Positions 21,101-29,489 are shown, counted from the first letter of the stretch. The stretch is 64,000 nucleotides of DNA from Clostridium omnivorum (GCF_026012015.1 NZ_BRXR01000001.1:2567501-2631500), one strand, 5' to 3'. Numbers and translations are program-made. Notes: generated by a model not told the origin, from the sequence alone.

Positions 21101-24100
21101 AATTTGGTTGCTGAGATCAGCAATCCACTAGGTTTTGCAACAAAATATACTTATGACAAGAACAGAAATTTAGCTTCTGTATCAGATGGCAATAACAACA
21201 AAACAAGCTATGACTATGATGAGCTAAACAGACTTATCAAGGTAACCAACCCAATGGGGCAGGATACTAAGTACAGCTATGATAAATCAAGTAATCTAAT
21301 CTCTGTAATTAATGGTAATGGCAATGAAACTAAATTTACTTATGATAAGGTAGGGAGAATTACTTCTGTAACAAATCCACTTGGTGAAAAAGAAAGCTAT
21401 ACTTATAATTCAATAGGCACAGTATCAAGCTATATGAAGCCCGATGGTAGTAAAGTTAGCTATGATTATGACATACTTAACAGACTTGTAGACAAAGAAT
21501 ATAGAAACAGCGACGGAGAAAAGCTCGGAGATAAAACAGTAAGCTATAAGTATGATGTAAGTGGCAATCGTACACAAATGACTGGAGAAGAAGGGGTAAC
21601 AGATTATCAATATGATAAAATGGGCAGGCTTTTAAGCGTTAACGCCCCTACTGGCGAAGAGGTAAAATATGAATACGATGAGCTCGGAAGAAAGTCAAAG
21701 GTTATATATCCTGATGGAAAATATGTAAAGTATAACTATATTGGTGTGGACATATTAAGCTATGTAGAGAACTGGAAGGGCGAAAAAACCTATTACAGCT
21801 ATGATGGAGCAGGAAGAAGATCTGAAGCTAAGCTTCCAAATGGTACAAAGGTAACTTACCTATATGATGCTGCAGATAGACTTGTAAAGCTAGTTAACTC
21901 AGATAAAGATGGGAAGGCATTATCTACCTACGAATATGGCTATGATGGTGCTGGAAATATAACAAGTGAAAAGCTTACTACTGAAGATGAAAGCTATACA
22001 AGAACTTACAGCTATGATGGAGCTAATGAAATTATTGGCTTTATTGAGGAAGAACACGAAGAAGATGGAAAAGTTGAAACAAAGAGTTACAATTACAGTT
22101 ATGACAAGGCTGGAAATAGAATAGCTGTAGGTACTAAAGAAGGTGACTCGCTAGATACAACAACTTATAAATATAATGAGGCCGATGAATTAATTAGTGA
22201 AACAAAGGATGACGATGGAACAATAAAGTATGAGTATGATAAAAACGGAAATAGACTCAGAAAAATTATACCTGGTCATAAGATTGAATACTATGAATAT
22301 GATCTTGAAAACAGACTTCTTCAAGTAACAAATCCAAAAGGAGAGATACTAACCTTTGGATATGACAGTGATGGAAACAGGTTATTCTCAACATATGGTA
22401 TATATTTTAAACCTCAAAAGGGAGTAGATGAAGGTACTCCGGGCAGTGGAGGTACTGACAATGACAATGGCAATGGAAGCGGAAGTGGAAGTGGCAATGA
22501 CTCTGGAGCTACAGGTTCAACTCCAACTGAATCAAAGCCAACACCAGTACCATCAGCACCAACACCTCCTGCAAAAGATAATACAGCCCAAACACCTGTA
22601 GATACATCAAAAAAGGATGAAGCATCAGGAGTTAAAGCGGCATCTAAGAGCAATGCTGAAACAGTATCAAAAACTAATACAGCATCAACGGATGAAGCAA
22701 AAGATAAGGCAGAGTCTTCTAAAAACACAGTGATTGGAAGCATAATTGCAGCAGCAGATGAAAAAGATAAGGTGCAGGAGAAAACTTACAATAAAGAAAC
22801 ATCAAAAACTGAAGATAAAAAGGCTTCCACGGAAACTAAAGCAAGTAAGAAATCCTTTGTTGGAAAAGCTATAGAGAAGCTAAAAGAAGGCTTAGCTAAA
22901 TTTGCTTCAACGCTTTCAAAAGGCATAAAAAAAGCAGCCCAAGGTATTGCTAAATTCTTTAAAGAGTTATTTGGCGGAACAAAGGTACAAGCAAAGGAAT
23001 TATCCTTTATTCAAGCTGAAAAGCTGGATAAATCTAAAGACAAAGATAAGGGTAATGGTAATGGCGGCAATGGTGGTGGCAAGGATAATGGTGACGGTAA
23101 AGGTAATAATGGTGGTGGTAACGGCAACGGTAATGGAAATGGCAATGGTGGAGGAAAAGGAAATGGAAAGGGCCATGGCAATGGCAACAATAACGGCAAC
23201 AATGGCTTACACCTAGGCTGGTACAAGAGAGCAGACCATCCAAAGAATCCAGGAAACCAAGATCCAGTAGACAATGTAAGCAGTTATGAGATAATAAATT
23301 ATGTAAATGATGTGTCCTTAAATAATGCAGAGGTACTAATGACATCTGATAAGGATGGAAATTATACTCAGGCATACACATATGGACTGGACAGAATATC
23401 TGCAGATAATCTTGCATCGGACGAAACAACAAAGAGAGATCCGCTGTACTACATGTATGATGGACGTGGAAGTGTAGCTCAGTTAACTAACAGTTTAGGA
23501 CAGGTAAAAGATAAGTACAGCTACGATCCATTTGGAAATACAAACCATGGAGGACCACTAGGAAACAGTGAGGCTCATTTCCAAAGCTTCTTTGGCTTTA
23601 ATGGAGAAGAGTATAATAACATCAGCGGACTTCAATATCTAAGAGCGAGATATTATGAAGCAGACACAGGGAGATTCCTAACTAGGGATAGCTACTTAGG
23701 AAGCTTAACTGAACCATTAAGCTTAAATAGATATGCATACACAAACAACAACCCAGTAATGAACATAGACCCAAGTGGACACAGAAGGTTATCTGTGACA
23801 GGTGAGGAAGAGTATGACTTAGCTGCAAACCCAAGTAGTTATGGAACGCTAAGGAATGGTTCCAGATATGGAGATGTATCAACACTTCAGCAGCTTCTAA
23901 AGAATGCTGGATTTAATCCAGGAACAATAGACGGTATATTCGGAAATAACACCGAGAAAGCAGTACGAGCATATCAGGCAAGCAAAGGCTTAGCAGTAGA
24001 TGGTATTGTAGGAAATCAAACCTGGGGATCATTATTATCTGGCGGAACATCAAGTTCCTCAAGTTCAAGCAGCAGCTCACTACCAAGTGAAATATTAAGA

Positions 24101-25174
24101 AAAGGCTCCAGTGGTTCAGCAGTTGAAAAGCTACAGCAAAGACTTATAGCACTACATTATGATTTAGGTTCATCAGGTGCAGATGGTATATTTGGAAACA
24201 AGACAGAGCAAGCAGTAATAAACTACCAAAGAGACCATGGGTTACTTGTAGATGGAGTAGTAGGAAAGCAGACCTGGGCTGAGCTTGGAAGTAAGAGTAG
24301 ATCACAGAGTTCGAGTATGTGCGATGGCTTACCAGAAATAGGTAGTCAAGAGACGGGTGACACTAATTATGGTGGAGCATTGAAAGACTTTGGGCTTGGA
24401 GTACTTGCAGCATTTTTGGATAATGGCATAGATAATTTTAATGTCATAAATACAATTCTTTATGGTTTTTTCGGTCAAAATGCAGCAACAAGATCATATT
24501 TGCAGACCGCACAAGCAAAAGGAAATTTAGAATCCAGTATAATGGGACTTGTAAATTCAAAAACTGCTTATTATGCAGGTAAAGTAGTAACAGACGCAGT
24601 GTTTATGCTTGGTGGAATTGCGAGCGCAATTCGTGGAGTAAGTGATTTCATGAGCGGTGCGGGTATCGGCCTAGGATCAATATTGGGTGCAGGTCCATCA
24701 GGTGGTACTTCATTGCTAGCCTTTGGAGTGGGAATAGCAACAGCAGCTGTAGGTGTTGGCGAGATAGGTATAGGGCTATCGTTGATTGCAAGCGGCTGGA
24801 GCAATGGACGAGAAGATATGGCTAACCTTAAGAAGGCTATAAGTGAGGGAGATGGTAAACCTAAAACAGGGGTGAACAAAAATGGTGAGATGCTTGGAAA
24901 AAACGGTACTAGAGTCGATAGTGATACAAAATGGCAGCATGGAAAAACAGAAAGAGTAGATGTCGAAAATCCTAACCCTGGCAAAAGACCAGGTGATGTT
25001 CATTATCATGATGCGAATAATACTAAATATCGATTTGACCCAGTCACAGGAAAGTTATATGATGAAGCGGGTAATTTAGCACCAAACAAGGTACAAAAGA
25101 TACTAGGAAATGAAGATATTCAAAAGGCGATAAATAAAGCCCTTCAAGTGTTAGGTGAGGAAAAATATTTCTAA
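15164..25174 (+). CDS. Giant secreted Rhs/YD-repeat polymorphic toxin with peptidoglycan-binding domains
   Basis: About 3,336 residues; the ATG at 15164 has GGGGGTGA upstream and opens a signal peptide (residues 1-31). In order: a Lys/Glu-rich stretch (40-120); a DNRLRE-like domain (310-490); DUF6531 (about 700-790, EPINLLTGNFYYEAKD); some 1,600 residues of YD repeats (820-2410); a Pro/Thr and Gly/Asn-rich linker (2420-2700); an Rhs core (2709-2874) ending NIDPSGH; two PG_binding_1 domains (2892-2960 and 2975-3042) joined by poly-Ser; a hydrophobic pretoxin module (3062-3222); and the toxin tip (about 3225-3336). The repeats should form a shell that encloses the tip. The tip has the pattern ENPNPGKRPGDVHYHD and YRFDPVTGKLYDEAG, which from memory resembles polymorphic toxin type 24; I am not certain. 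It is preceded by a c-di-GMP riboswitch and followed by an immunity gene. Confidence 0.93.
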   Translation: MKRRIPIRAISIFLIFTFLFNSADKTISYAADTIANAPEKGTYYGKDINGKVEKAKEVSQEEKKSEKAIRKPQVLKQEKQEKYSKDKEKTEKRTENSKTYKLDSKHDVTEIYLDKINYKDKSGNLQEIDNTLVGNGKNNTEFYENKANDFIATLPAVMDKDKGLAITKEGSSVNLYPFEGDFSRSAVSENAILYNDVFEGIDYQYTVQNSNVKEDIILNHYVDKNIFKYYISAKGLTLKEEYNTIRAYKAGKKEPVFIISAPVMTDAAGKMNFNLKIHLEKKLLGRDVISVTADKEWLQDKERAYPVKVDPTVSIYNKQWTYIQETNKGYNYLNDGYLYAGLENSNASHVYALGHTMTFIKFSFDIKSDEKISSAELILSRYTTGSTEPRVFELDSLDEELNFGEVTYESWGKSPAKTSYATETTISGSSTPKEPTQVTWDIKELAQKWALGKPNYGIAIKTANPNDIAEAFSGGQENGYCKIAPEVKIITEVDNPVDPGTSLDSPTVKLRPMSRHSNDGLLSLDGVFADGVAKPDSKITYSLESDTGVTYSNTVDAGLSYKYPNSDLLTDIPSGSSIYKGKESNWQATDTFKNYSYNTLYRIKAVAELDGNTGTPGYSDYFQIYQVQAKDTIPYVANFYGVDSATIKKDNSVQDGLLIEGNTLFIRNPKKNAGKPYTPAPLSDAKKREIDSGLMARNKHCVYGFEPINLLTGNFYYEAKDASSSDYNGDFSIMRTYNAKGEAHDGYFGVKWDFNYNKSLSRLKDGTIIFNKGDGNAIYYRPNGDGSYSAPVGENLQLSIVNDDSMKNIGFKITDGVNTYLFNKMGLLDSVTDGKGNITKLSYDEAYKLTSITTPSGKVFGISLTDEGRIGAITLPDSNTLHYSYDDKGNLVSFVDAKGAETKYYYDEKSRMAYFTDPKGNKVTSNVYDSEDRVVKQTDAQDKTITINYYDGYNEAVDANGNNTKYYYDSKFRITKIVKADGSAESRTYDDNNNLKTVTDALGHITTFEYDSRGNKTKEIRFDKKAREFGYDDKDNLTYVTDFNGNTVSMIYDSRKNLLKLQRPDKSTFEYTYNDKNQIMTSKDPQGKTASYEYNGADISKVTDAKGNVYKYFYNPMGKVISIEDPLGKITRMTYNQSGQELTTTMPNGAVIQYGYDVNGNNTTITDGNKNVTTLDYNNLDKLIRITDALGNTTQYSYDANGNKTEELNAKDSKKQYVYDNLNRLIKVIDEEQGETTYERDALGNIIAVTDPKGNKSTYSYNYAVNKIEKAEGILGQTLLHEYDEEGNLLKLTMPDGTVKKYKYDSLYNPIEFTDTNGVVTTTSYNSMGNITKIKDSVGKEYDYEYDENSNLIKTVDPLGYETYYTYDGRNALTSVKDAAGNVTEYKYTDAGNLKETIDALGNKKSFEYDPNGNLISETSPNGYKKLYNYDALNRIKSIQDPFKNLTQYTYDKVGSVEKVTDALGNETSYEYTSKALPSKVKDATGNILQMNYDKNGNMIQLVYPNGDSISMEYDGENRLLSSTDAAGVKKSYEYNIMGKLTKQEDNAGNKITNTYDSAGRLIEQKDILGRTIKYSYDLTGNIVSKVGLDGNITTYEYDKKDRVVKITDPEGKITTLTYDGLDRLKEKLDPGSRKYSYEYDAIGNLIKTIDPLNNATAYGYDRDGNLTQVTNAKNSSKKYEYDALDRLVSFIDERGNKSSFTYDARGSVIKTQDAMGGITQFKYDALNRLQMKVDALGFDTKYEYDSLNNLIAVTDAKGNKTDYEYNKHGLTTKITDPLKGETQYQYDLSDMLIKQINPMGETYSYSYDKLHRISSIQDPEGYVKNFVYSSLGNLEKEYDSSGNSKTYMYDKMHRLLSEQNTAGHTTTYDYNALGNLNSVKQPNGNISFYEYDALDRVNKTVDPEGKATSFEYDSLGNITKVVTPGSKEYKFSYDEANNLVSEINPLGETTSYSYNKNNMVEAVTNPLGNKTNYKYNALNLVAEISNPLGFATKYTYDKNRNLASVSDGNNNKTSYDYDELNRLIKVTNPMGQDTKYSYDKSSNLISVINGNGNETKFTYDKVGRITSVTNPLGEKESYTYNSIGTVSSYMKPDGSKVSYDYDILNRLVDKEYRNSDGEKLGDKTVSYKYDVSGNRTQMTGEEGVTDYQYDKMGRLLSVNAPTGEEVKYEYDELGRKSKVIYPDGKYVKYNYIGVDILSYVENWKGEKTYYSYDGAGRRSEAKLPNGTKVTYLYDAADRLVKLVNSDKDGKALSTYEYGYDGAGNITSEKLTTEDESYTRTYSYDGANEIIGFIEEEHEEDGKVETKSYNYSYDKAGNRIAVGTKEGDSLDTTTYKYNEADELISETKDDDGTIKYEYDKNGNRLRKIIPGHKIEYYEYDLENRLLQVTNPKGEILTFGYDSDGNRLFSTYGIYFKPQKGVDEGTPGSGGTDNDNGNGSGSGSGNDSGATGSTPTESKPTPVPSAPTPPAKDNTAQTPVDTSKKDEASGVKAASKSNAETVSKTNTASTDEAKDKAESSKNTVIGSIIAAADEKDKVQEKTYNKETSKTEDKKASTETKASKKSFVGKAIEKLKEGLAKFASTLSKGIKKAAQGIAKFFKELFGGTKVQAKELSFIQAEKLDKSKDKDKGNGNGGNGGGKDNGDGKGNNGGGNGNGNGNGNGGGKGNGKGHGNGNNNGNNGLHLGWYKRADHPKNPGNQDPVDNVSSYEIINYVNDVSLNNAEVLMTSDKDGNYTQAYTYGLDRISADNLASDETTKRDPLYYMYDGRGSVAQLTNSLGQVKDKYSYDPFGNTNHGGPLGNSEAHFQSFFGFNGEEYNNISGLQYLRARYYEADTGRFLTRDSYLGSLTEPLSLNRYAYTNNNPVMNIDPSGHRRLSVTGEEEYDLAANPSSYGTLRNGSRYGDVSTLQQLLKNAGFNPGTIDGIFGNNTEKAVRAYQASKGLAVDGIVGNQTWGSLLSGGTSSSSSSSSSSLPSEILRKGSSGSAVEKLQQRLIALHYDLGSSGADGIFGNKTEQAVINYQRDHGLLVDGVVGKQTWAELGSKSRSQSSSMCDGLPEIGSQETGDTNYGGALKDFGLGVLAAFLDNGIDNFNVINTILYGFFGQNAATRSYLQTAQAKGNLESSIMGLVNSKTAYYAGKVVTDAVFMLGGIASAIRGVSDFMSGAGIGLGSILGAGPSGGTSLLAFGVGIATAAVGVGEIGIGLSLIASGWSNGREDMANLKKAISEGDGKPKTGVNKNGEMLGKNGTRVDSDTKWQHGKTERVDVENPNPGKRPGDVHYHDANNTKYRFDPVTGKLYDEAGNLAPNKVQKILGNEDIQKAINKALQVLGEEKYF

Positions 25175-25196
25175 TAATGATTTTCAGGAGGATATA

Positions 25197-25676
25197 ATGT
25201 TGAAGTACAATAAAAATATGATGAATTGCCTAAATAGCATAGAAATATCACATCAAGATTTTTTAGGTAAAATAATTAGGATATGGCCAGAGTTTTATGA
25301 GATAAAGGGGTTTGTGTTATTAAAAAAACATAAGGACACTGTTGAGGAACTAGATGAAGATAAAATAATATCAGTTTATTATGATAGAACTGGTTTTGAA
25401 GCAAGCTACAATGAATTTCGGATAGAAGATTATTTTGATTGGTGTATAGGAAAACCTATGGAGGGTCTCGCACTGGCTGTTAAGTTATCTGAAATTTGGG
25501 AATGTAAGTTGAAAAGAGATTTTCCTAATTACAAGTTTCATATAATTATGGGGTTTGATGGTAATTATACAACTATTAGATTTCATAAGTTTAGAGATGA
25601 GGAAGGTAGTTGGATAGCATTAGACGATTTAGATGATTACAAAGAAAAATCTATTGCTGTTAGAATTGTCGAGTAG
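25197..25676 (+). CDS. Cognate immunity protein of the giant Rhs toxin
   Basis: 159 residues, acidic, cytosolic (no signal or membrane segment). It lies 22 bases after the toxin stop with a strong AGGAGG at ideal distance from the ATG at 25197; a longer in-frame start overlapping the toxin lacks such a site. Position, size and charge fit an immunity protein that neutralises the C-terminal tip. I do not recognise the family. Confidence 0.75.
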   Translation: MLKYNKNMMNCLNSIEISHQDFLGKIIRIWPEFYEIKGFVLLKKHKDTVEELDEDKIISVYYDRTGFEASYNEFRIEDYFDWCIGKPMEGLALAVKLSEIWECKLKRDFPNYKFHIIMGFDGNYTTIRFHKFRDEEGSWIALDDLDDYKEKSIAVRIVE

Positions 25677-25787
25677 AATATAGCTACATAACAAAGAATT
25701 ATTTAATACAGAAGTGTTTAGAGGGTTGCTTGGGCTCGTGCATATAGTAACCTTCGTGATTTTCTGCTTAAGAAGTAAACACAAAGC

Positions 25788-25878
25788 TTACTGCATAATG
25801 ATAATTCTATAGCGAGTTAATGTAAGAAATCACCAATGATGCTAGGATGGTAGTAATAGTTAAAACTGTTGCTACCAT
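25788..25878 (+). repeat. Cassette leader a: palindrome plus terminator hairpin
   Basis: A degenerate copy of the cassette palindrome (CTGCATAATGATAATTCTAT at 25791) is followed by a 14-bp stem with G-U pairs, ATGGTAGTAATAGT (25847-25860) with ACTGTTGCTACCAT (25865-25878). The same pair of elements recurs at 31727-31819 and 35205-35292. It separates the active Rhs/immunity pair from the first displaced tip. Confidence 0.7.
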
Positions 25879-25939
25879 TTACTTTTATAACAACAGATTC
25901 AGCCCCGAAGGGTCGAGAAAAGGTCTTTTAGGAAGCAAT

Positions 25940-26121
25940 TAGGAATTAACATCGAGAAAGCAGTACGAGTATACCAGTCAAGTAAAGGATTAGCTGTAGA
26001 TGGTATTGTAGGAAGTCAAACCTGGGGTGCACTGTTATGAACATCATCTCTCGCAGATAGGAGTAGAAGGGATAGATGCTCAGGTACTGATTATATTGAT
26101 AGTCAAGAGACAGGTACAACT
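25940..26121 (+). pseudogene. Rhs remnant: end of a peptidoglycan-binding domain
   Basis: The frame reads IEKAVRVYQSSKGLAVDGIV and then GSQTWGALL, ending in TGA at 26038, then continues in the same frame as DRSRRDRCSGTDYIDSQETG into the following toxin. It matches the second half of a PG_binding_1 domain of the intact Rhs protein and its linker. It marks this unit as a displaced tip that lost its core by truncation and an in-frame stop. Confidence 0.8.
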
Positions 26122-26931
26122 GTGACTCCAACAACTATTATGTATAACTTTTTTAAAGGTATAGTAGAAGCTGGTAAAGAAAATATAGATGGGATATGGA
26201 ATTTTATTAAAAATCCAATAAAATCAGCTATAGAAATGGCACAAGGCATTGCATTTTTAAAAAGGGCTGCTACTGCTGGAACAGAAGAAAATATAGCTTT
26301 TATGTCTGGAATTGCAAGGGGAATTGCTAATTTTGCAATTGGAGATGGTAATGAGAAAGCAAGAATAATAGGAAAAATTGCTGGTGAAATATTAATAACA
26401 GTCCTTGCTACCAAGGGAATGAGCGCATTAAAAAATATAATACAGGATTCAGCAAAAGCAGGAAAGTTAGCAGAACTGATAGAAATAGGAAAGAATCGGA
26501 AGATAGGTTCTGCAGAGGTTGGCTCTATATTTGAGGGGGCGGCTGAAGCTGATGTTTGGGCATTGAAAGCAACAGAGAGAGGAAATGCAATTGAAGAAGC
26601 TTTATCAAAGACTGATTATAAAGATTGGTATAATATAGGTCAGGCGGATAATGGATATTTTAAAGCAATAGATTTTCAGAAGGGAAATAATGTAGTTAGC
26701 CTGAAATCAATAGACCCTACTTTACCTTCATATAGAGGAAATGGTGCTACTAATAAAGTTTTAGAATATCTTGATAAATTAGATTTGCCTATAACAGTAG
26801 ATGGAAAGCTGGCAAATAAGGTACTAGATGTGAGAATACCGCAAGGAACAATGAACAATTTTAACATGAGTCAGCTACTTGATGAAGCAAGCCAAAGAGG
26901 AATAAAATTAATTATAAAGGAGTTTAAATAA
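26122..26931 (+). CDS. Orphan Rhs tip: pretoxin module B plus endonuclease-type toxin
   Basis: 269 residues. Residues 1-140 are a helical, partly hydrophobic pretoxin module (type B) nearly identical to the one at 35520-35940. Residues about 155-269 carry ERGNAIEEAL, GYFKAIDF and VVSLKSIDP, a pattern I recall from the CdiA_C endonuclease toxin family, a PD-(D/E)xK-like fold. The GTG start at 26122 has no good ribosome-binding site, so the frame is probably silent unless recombined onto an Rhs core. It overlaps the next gene by one base. Confidence 0.72.
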   Translation: MTPTTIMYNFFKGIVEAGKENIDGIWNFIKNPIKSAIEMAQGIAFLKRAATAGTEENIAFMSGIARGIANFAIGDGNEKARIIGKIAGEILITVLATKGMSALKNIIQDSAKAGKLAELIEIGKNRKIGSAEVGSIFEGAAEADVWALKATERGNAIEEALSKTDYKDWYNIGQADNGYFKAIDFQKGNNVVSLKSIDPTLPSYRGNGATNKVLEYLDKLDLPITVDGKLANKVLDVRIPQGTMNNFNMSQLLDEASQRGIKLIIKEFK

Positions 26932-27923
26932 TGGAAGATAGCATTAATATAAGAATATATTTAAAAAGCCTCAATCTTACTGCTGAAAATGCAAGCAGAT
27001 GGATTAATTCTATGTGCTACTTTGAGCCAACAGAGATGATTTCTAAAAAAATGACTAGTGGAAAAGTAAAAAAGTTCAACCATAAAAAGTTTTATGAAGC
27101 AATAAAAGAAGAAATAGAGAACAGTGATAGAGCAAGCATGATGATAAAAGACAAAATAAATACCATTTCAATTAATAAAGGCTCGATTAGGAATGATATA
27201 GCAACAATTTCATGTAATCTGAGCTATGATATCTATGAAATCAATAAATGCAATATCATGGAGTTAGTTGATGAATATATAAAAGAGTATGAAGGAATAG
27301 TCGCTTATGCATGTTCTCTAGAGGATATGTTTTGGCAGAATAATGAGAATATTGTCATGTATGACATTAAGGGTAAATCAAAGGAAGAATTACATACAAA
27401 GAAAAGTGATATATTTCCAGATGATGTTATAGTTGATACAGAATTTAATCCAGGACATTCACATATAGTTGATGGAATTTGGTTCGGAGCATGTTGGAGG
27501 ATGTGGTATGGTAAGGAATATTCCAAGTATATTCCTATGGATATATTTTCAAACTTTAAAAACTGCTACGAAAATAGGCTTTACTCAAATGATTTTATAA
27601 GAATTACACTATATGAAAATCTATGGGAATATGATAAGAAAGAAAACAGAGATAGGCAATGGGAGTTTAGAAAAAGTGTTGGAGTAGATGAGTTAGTCAG
27701 CATTTTAGAAAATAATGATACTATTAGCTTTGATATAGATGCTGCAATTGAAATCACAGCAGGGGTTTTTGAACATGGAGGCATTAGATTAATAAAGCAT
27801 TACTACAATGATAAAGGTGAATTAATAGTAAAATCACAAGCAATTGAAGTAAAAACTTATGAATTAGGAGTAGAAGGTCAATTACTATGGTCAGAGACAA
27901 AAAAAATAGTCAATAGTAGATAG
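26931..27923 (+). CDS. Probable immunity protein for the endonuclease-type tip
   Basis: 330 residues, no signal peptide or membrane helices. The ATG overlaps the toxin stop by one base (TAATG) and has AAAGGAG upstream, the usual tight toxin-immunity coupling. The size is large for an immunity protein and I do not recognise the fold. It is intact although the toxin has no start signal, which fits selection for retained immunity. Confidence 0.68.
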   Translation: MEDSINIRIYLKSLNLTAENASRWINSMCYFEPTEMISKKMTSGKVKKFNHKKFYEAIKEEIENSDRASMMIKDKINTISINKGSIRNDIATISCNLSYDIYEINKCNIMELVDEYIKEYEGIVAYACSLEDMFWQNNENIVMYDIKGKSKEELHTKKSDIFPDDVIVDTEFNPGHSHIVDGIWFGACWRMWYGKEYSKYIPMDIFSNFKNCYENRLYSNDFIRITLYENLWEYDKKENRDRQWEFRKSVGVDELVSILENNDTISFDIDAAIEITAGVFEHGGIRLIKHYYNDKGELIVKSQAIEVKTYELGVEGQLLWSETKKIVNSR

Positions 27924-28087
27924 TAATTTGACTTCAGAAATAACTACAATCTTACTTCAATAAGATTATCACTAAAACGTTATATAAAAATCAATAAAAG
28001 GTATATATTAACTTACTTCATAATAATAATTCTGAAGTAAGTTTGCAGTCTACCACATGGAAAACACAGTCTAAAAACAACAAATAG

Positions 28088-28288
28088 CCATCAAATGATG
28101 AAATATGGAAAATTGATCAAAAGTTTTTGGATATTGAAACAAGTTCTGGAAGAGAGATATACTTATCACACAATCCTGAAAATTATATAGGTGATGGTTC
28201 TTTTTATTCAAAAGAGATTCAATATCTAATGGATAATGGTTATAAGTTTGATGATGAAGGAGGAATATGGCATGCAATCAGAAGATAG
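28088..28288 (+). pseudogene. C-terminal remnant of a toxin tip
   Basis: An open stretch without a start reads SNDEIWKIDQKFLDIE, LSHNPENYIGDGSFYSKEI and YKFDDEGGIWHAIRR before TAG at 28286. The upstream TAG at 28085 closes it. It overlaps the next gene by 17 bases as toxins here do with their immunity genes, so it is most likely the last 66 residues of a lost tip. Confidence 0.6.
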
Positions 28289-28688
28289 CTTCTACGATGA
28301 TATAATAGCATTTGTTCAAGAAATGTTTCAAAATGTTTTCAAAGATAAATTAGCTTTTGAGAAGAAGAAAGTAAATGTCGAGCACATGGGATGTTTTCAA
28401 ATTAGATATAAATTTTTGCCACGTAATTATGAACTGGTATTTGAAAATGATAGAAACATATTTGTAATTGATATTTTTGATGGTGAAGGTGCTAAAAATA
28501 CGCTATATCGGATAATAAATTTTAAAAATGGATTATCAAAAGAAAATATTAAAGAAGCAATTCTTAAGTTACAGAAGGTCTTAGAACAGGATGATATCTG
28601 TTTTTATATTCATAAAAATAATAAATTATACAAGAAAATTGGTGGAGAATATAAAAGAGTAATGGATTTAAATGAGTTGAGGCAATAA
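28272..28688 (+). CDS. Probable immunity protein, partner of a decayed toxin
   Basis: 138 residues, acidic, soluble. The ATG at 28272 has AAGGAGG 8 bases upstream; the in-frame start 12 codons earlier lies inside the toxin remnant. It overlaps the remnant's stop. Family not recognised. Confidence 0.65.
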   Translation: MQSEDSFYDDIIAFVQEMFQNVFKDKLAFEKKKVNVEHMGCFQIRYKFLPRNYELVFENDRNIFVIDIFDGEGAKNTLYRIINFKNGLSKENIKEAILKLQKVLEQDDICFYIHKNNKLYKKIGGEYKRVMDLNELRQ

Positions 28689-28689
28689 T

Positions 28690-29133
28690 ATGAATGATGT
28701 ATATTTAGATTTAAGGGAACAAGCATTTTTAATAACACAACAAGATATAGGGGTTTACCTTGAAAATAATGAACAAGTATTTGCAGCAATTGTAGATATT
28801 CCTATTAAAGGGAAAGTCGCAACGATGTTCTGTACATTTGATGGAACTGTTAGCTTATACAATTCTAATAGAAGATGTGATATTGGACTGGGAAATAATG
28901 AAGGTATTCGAAAGGCTTCCCTCTCTTTTTTGGTTAGTTCTGGTCAATGTCTAAAATTTATGGATTCGTATGAGAGTAAAGACATTATCGAACAATGCAT
29001 GCAAGTCTTTTTATTCTATAAGAATGGCATTAAAACACAAAAAATATGTATTGATGGATTAAAAACTAAAGAAGAGAAGTTTTTGAATTTTCTGATTCAA
29101 AATATTTTATCTGAAATACGTAAAAATCAATAG
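28690..29133 (+). CDS. Small protein coupled to an immunity gene
   Basis: 147 residues, soluble, unrecognised. The ATG follows the preceding stop by one base, so the two genes are translationally coupled. It could be a second immunity protein or part of a two-gene immunity determinant; no toxin fragment lies between them. Confidence 0.55.
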   Translation: MNDVYLDLREQAFLITQQDIGVYLENNEQVFAAIVDIPIKGKVATMFCTFDGTVSLYNSNRRCDIGLGNNEGIRKASLSFLVSSGQCLKFMDSYESKDIIEQCMQVFLFYKNGIKTQKICIDGLKTKEEKFLNFLIQNILSEIRKNQ

Positions 29134-29489
29134 AGGATTATTATTTGTATAACTTTTGGAAATAAAATACAGTACCTGTTTAATACTTAAAATCTTAATT
29201 AATATGTTGCAAAATACCTAATGTATTTTAAATGGTAGTTTCTAACTTCATTATTTGGTGGTAACTAACTTCATAATTACAAATTGGTGTAATATTAATG
29301 AAAAATTTGACGTTTACTTGGTAGTTAGATGAAGATTGTATTCAGAAACTCACTGCATAATTTCAATAATGTAGTGAGCTGTAACAAAAGTAAAAATCAA
29401 ATATATATCATAGTAATAATTAAGGCTAATGTTGATGAAAGGCATTAGCTCTTTTTTTAATGCCTAAAAATTGAAAGGAGTAAAGAACA
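29134..29489 (+). repeat. Cassette spacer b: palindrome and terminator
   Basis: No gene is seen. The cassette palindrome CACTGCATAATTTCAATAAT GTAGTG occupies 29351-29376. A hairpin, GGCTAATG (29424-29431) with CATTAGCT (29443-29450), is followed by seven T. The sequence after the palindrome is nearly repeated at 42518-42632, again directly upstream of a recombinase fragment. Confidence 0.7.

Noticed and set aside
17630-22400. Many short regularly spaced similar DNA segments, at first sight like a repeat array
   Set aside because: They are codons of the YD repeats (Y-x-Y-D-x-x-G-N) in one long frame. Spacing and sequence vary and there are no identical repeats, so it is not CRISPR.
23011-23432. 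Long minus-strand frames opposite the Gly/Asn-rich part of rhs, including Pro/Leu-rich and His/Cys-rich ones
   Set aside because: They are shadows of the repetitive coding strand, lack ribosome-binding sites and have biased low-complexity composition.
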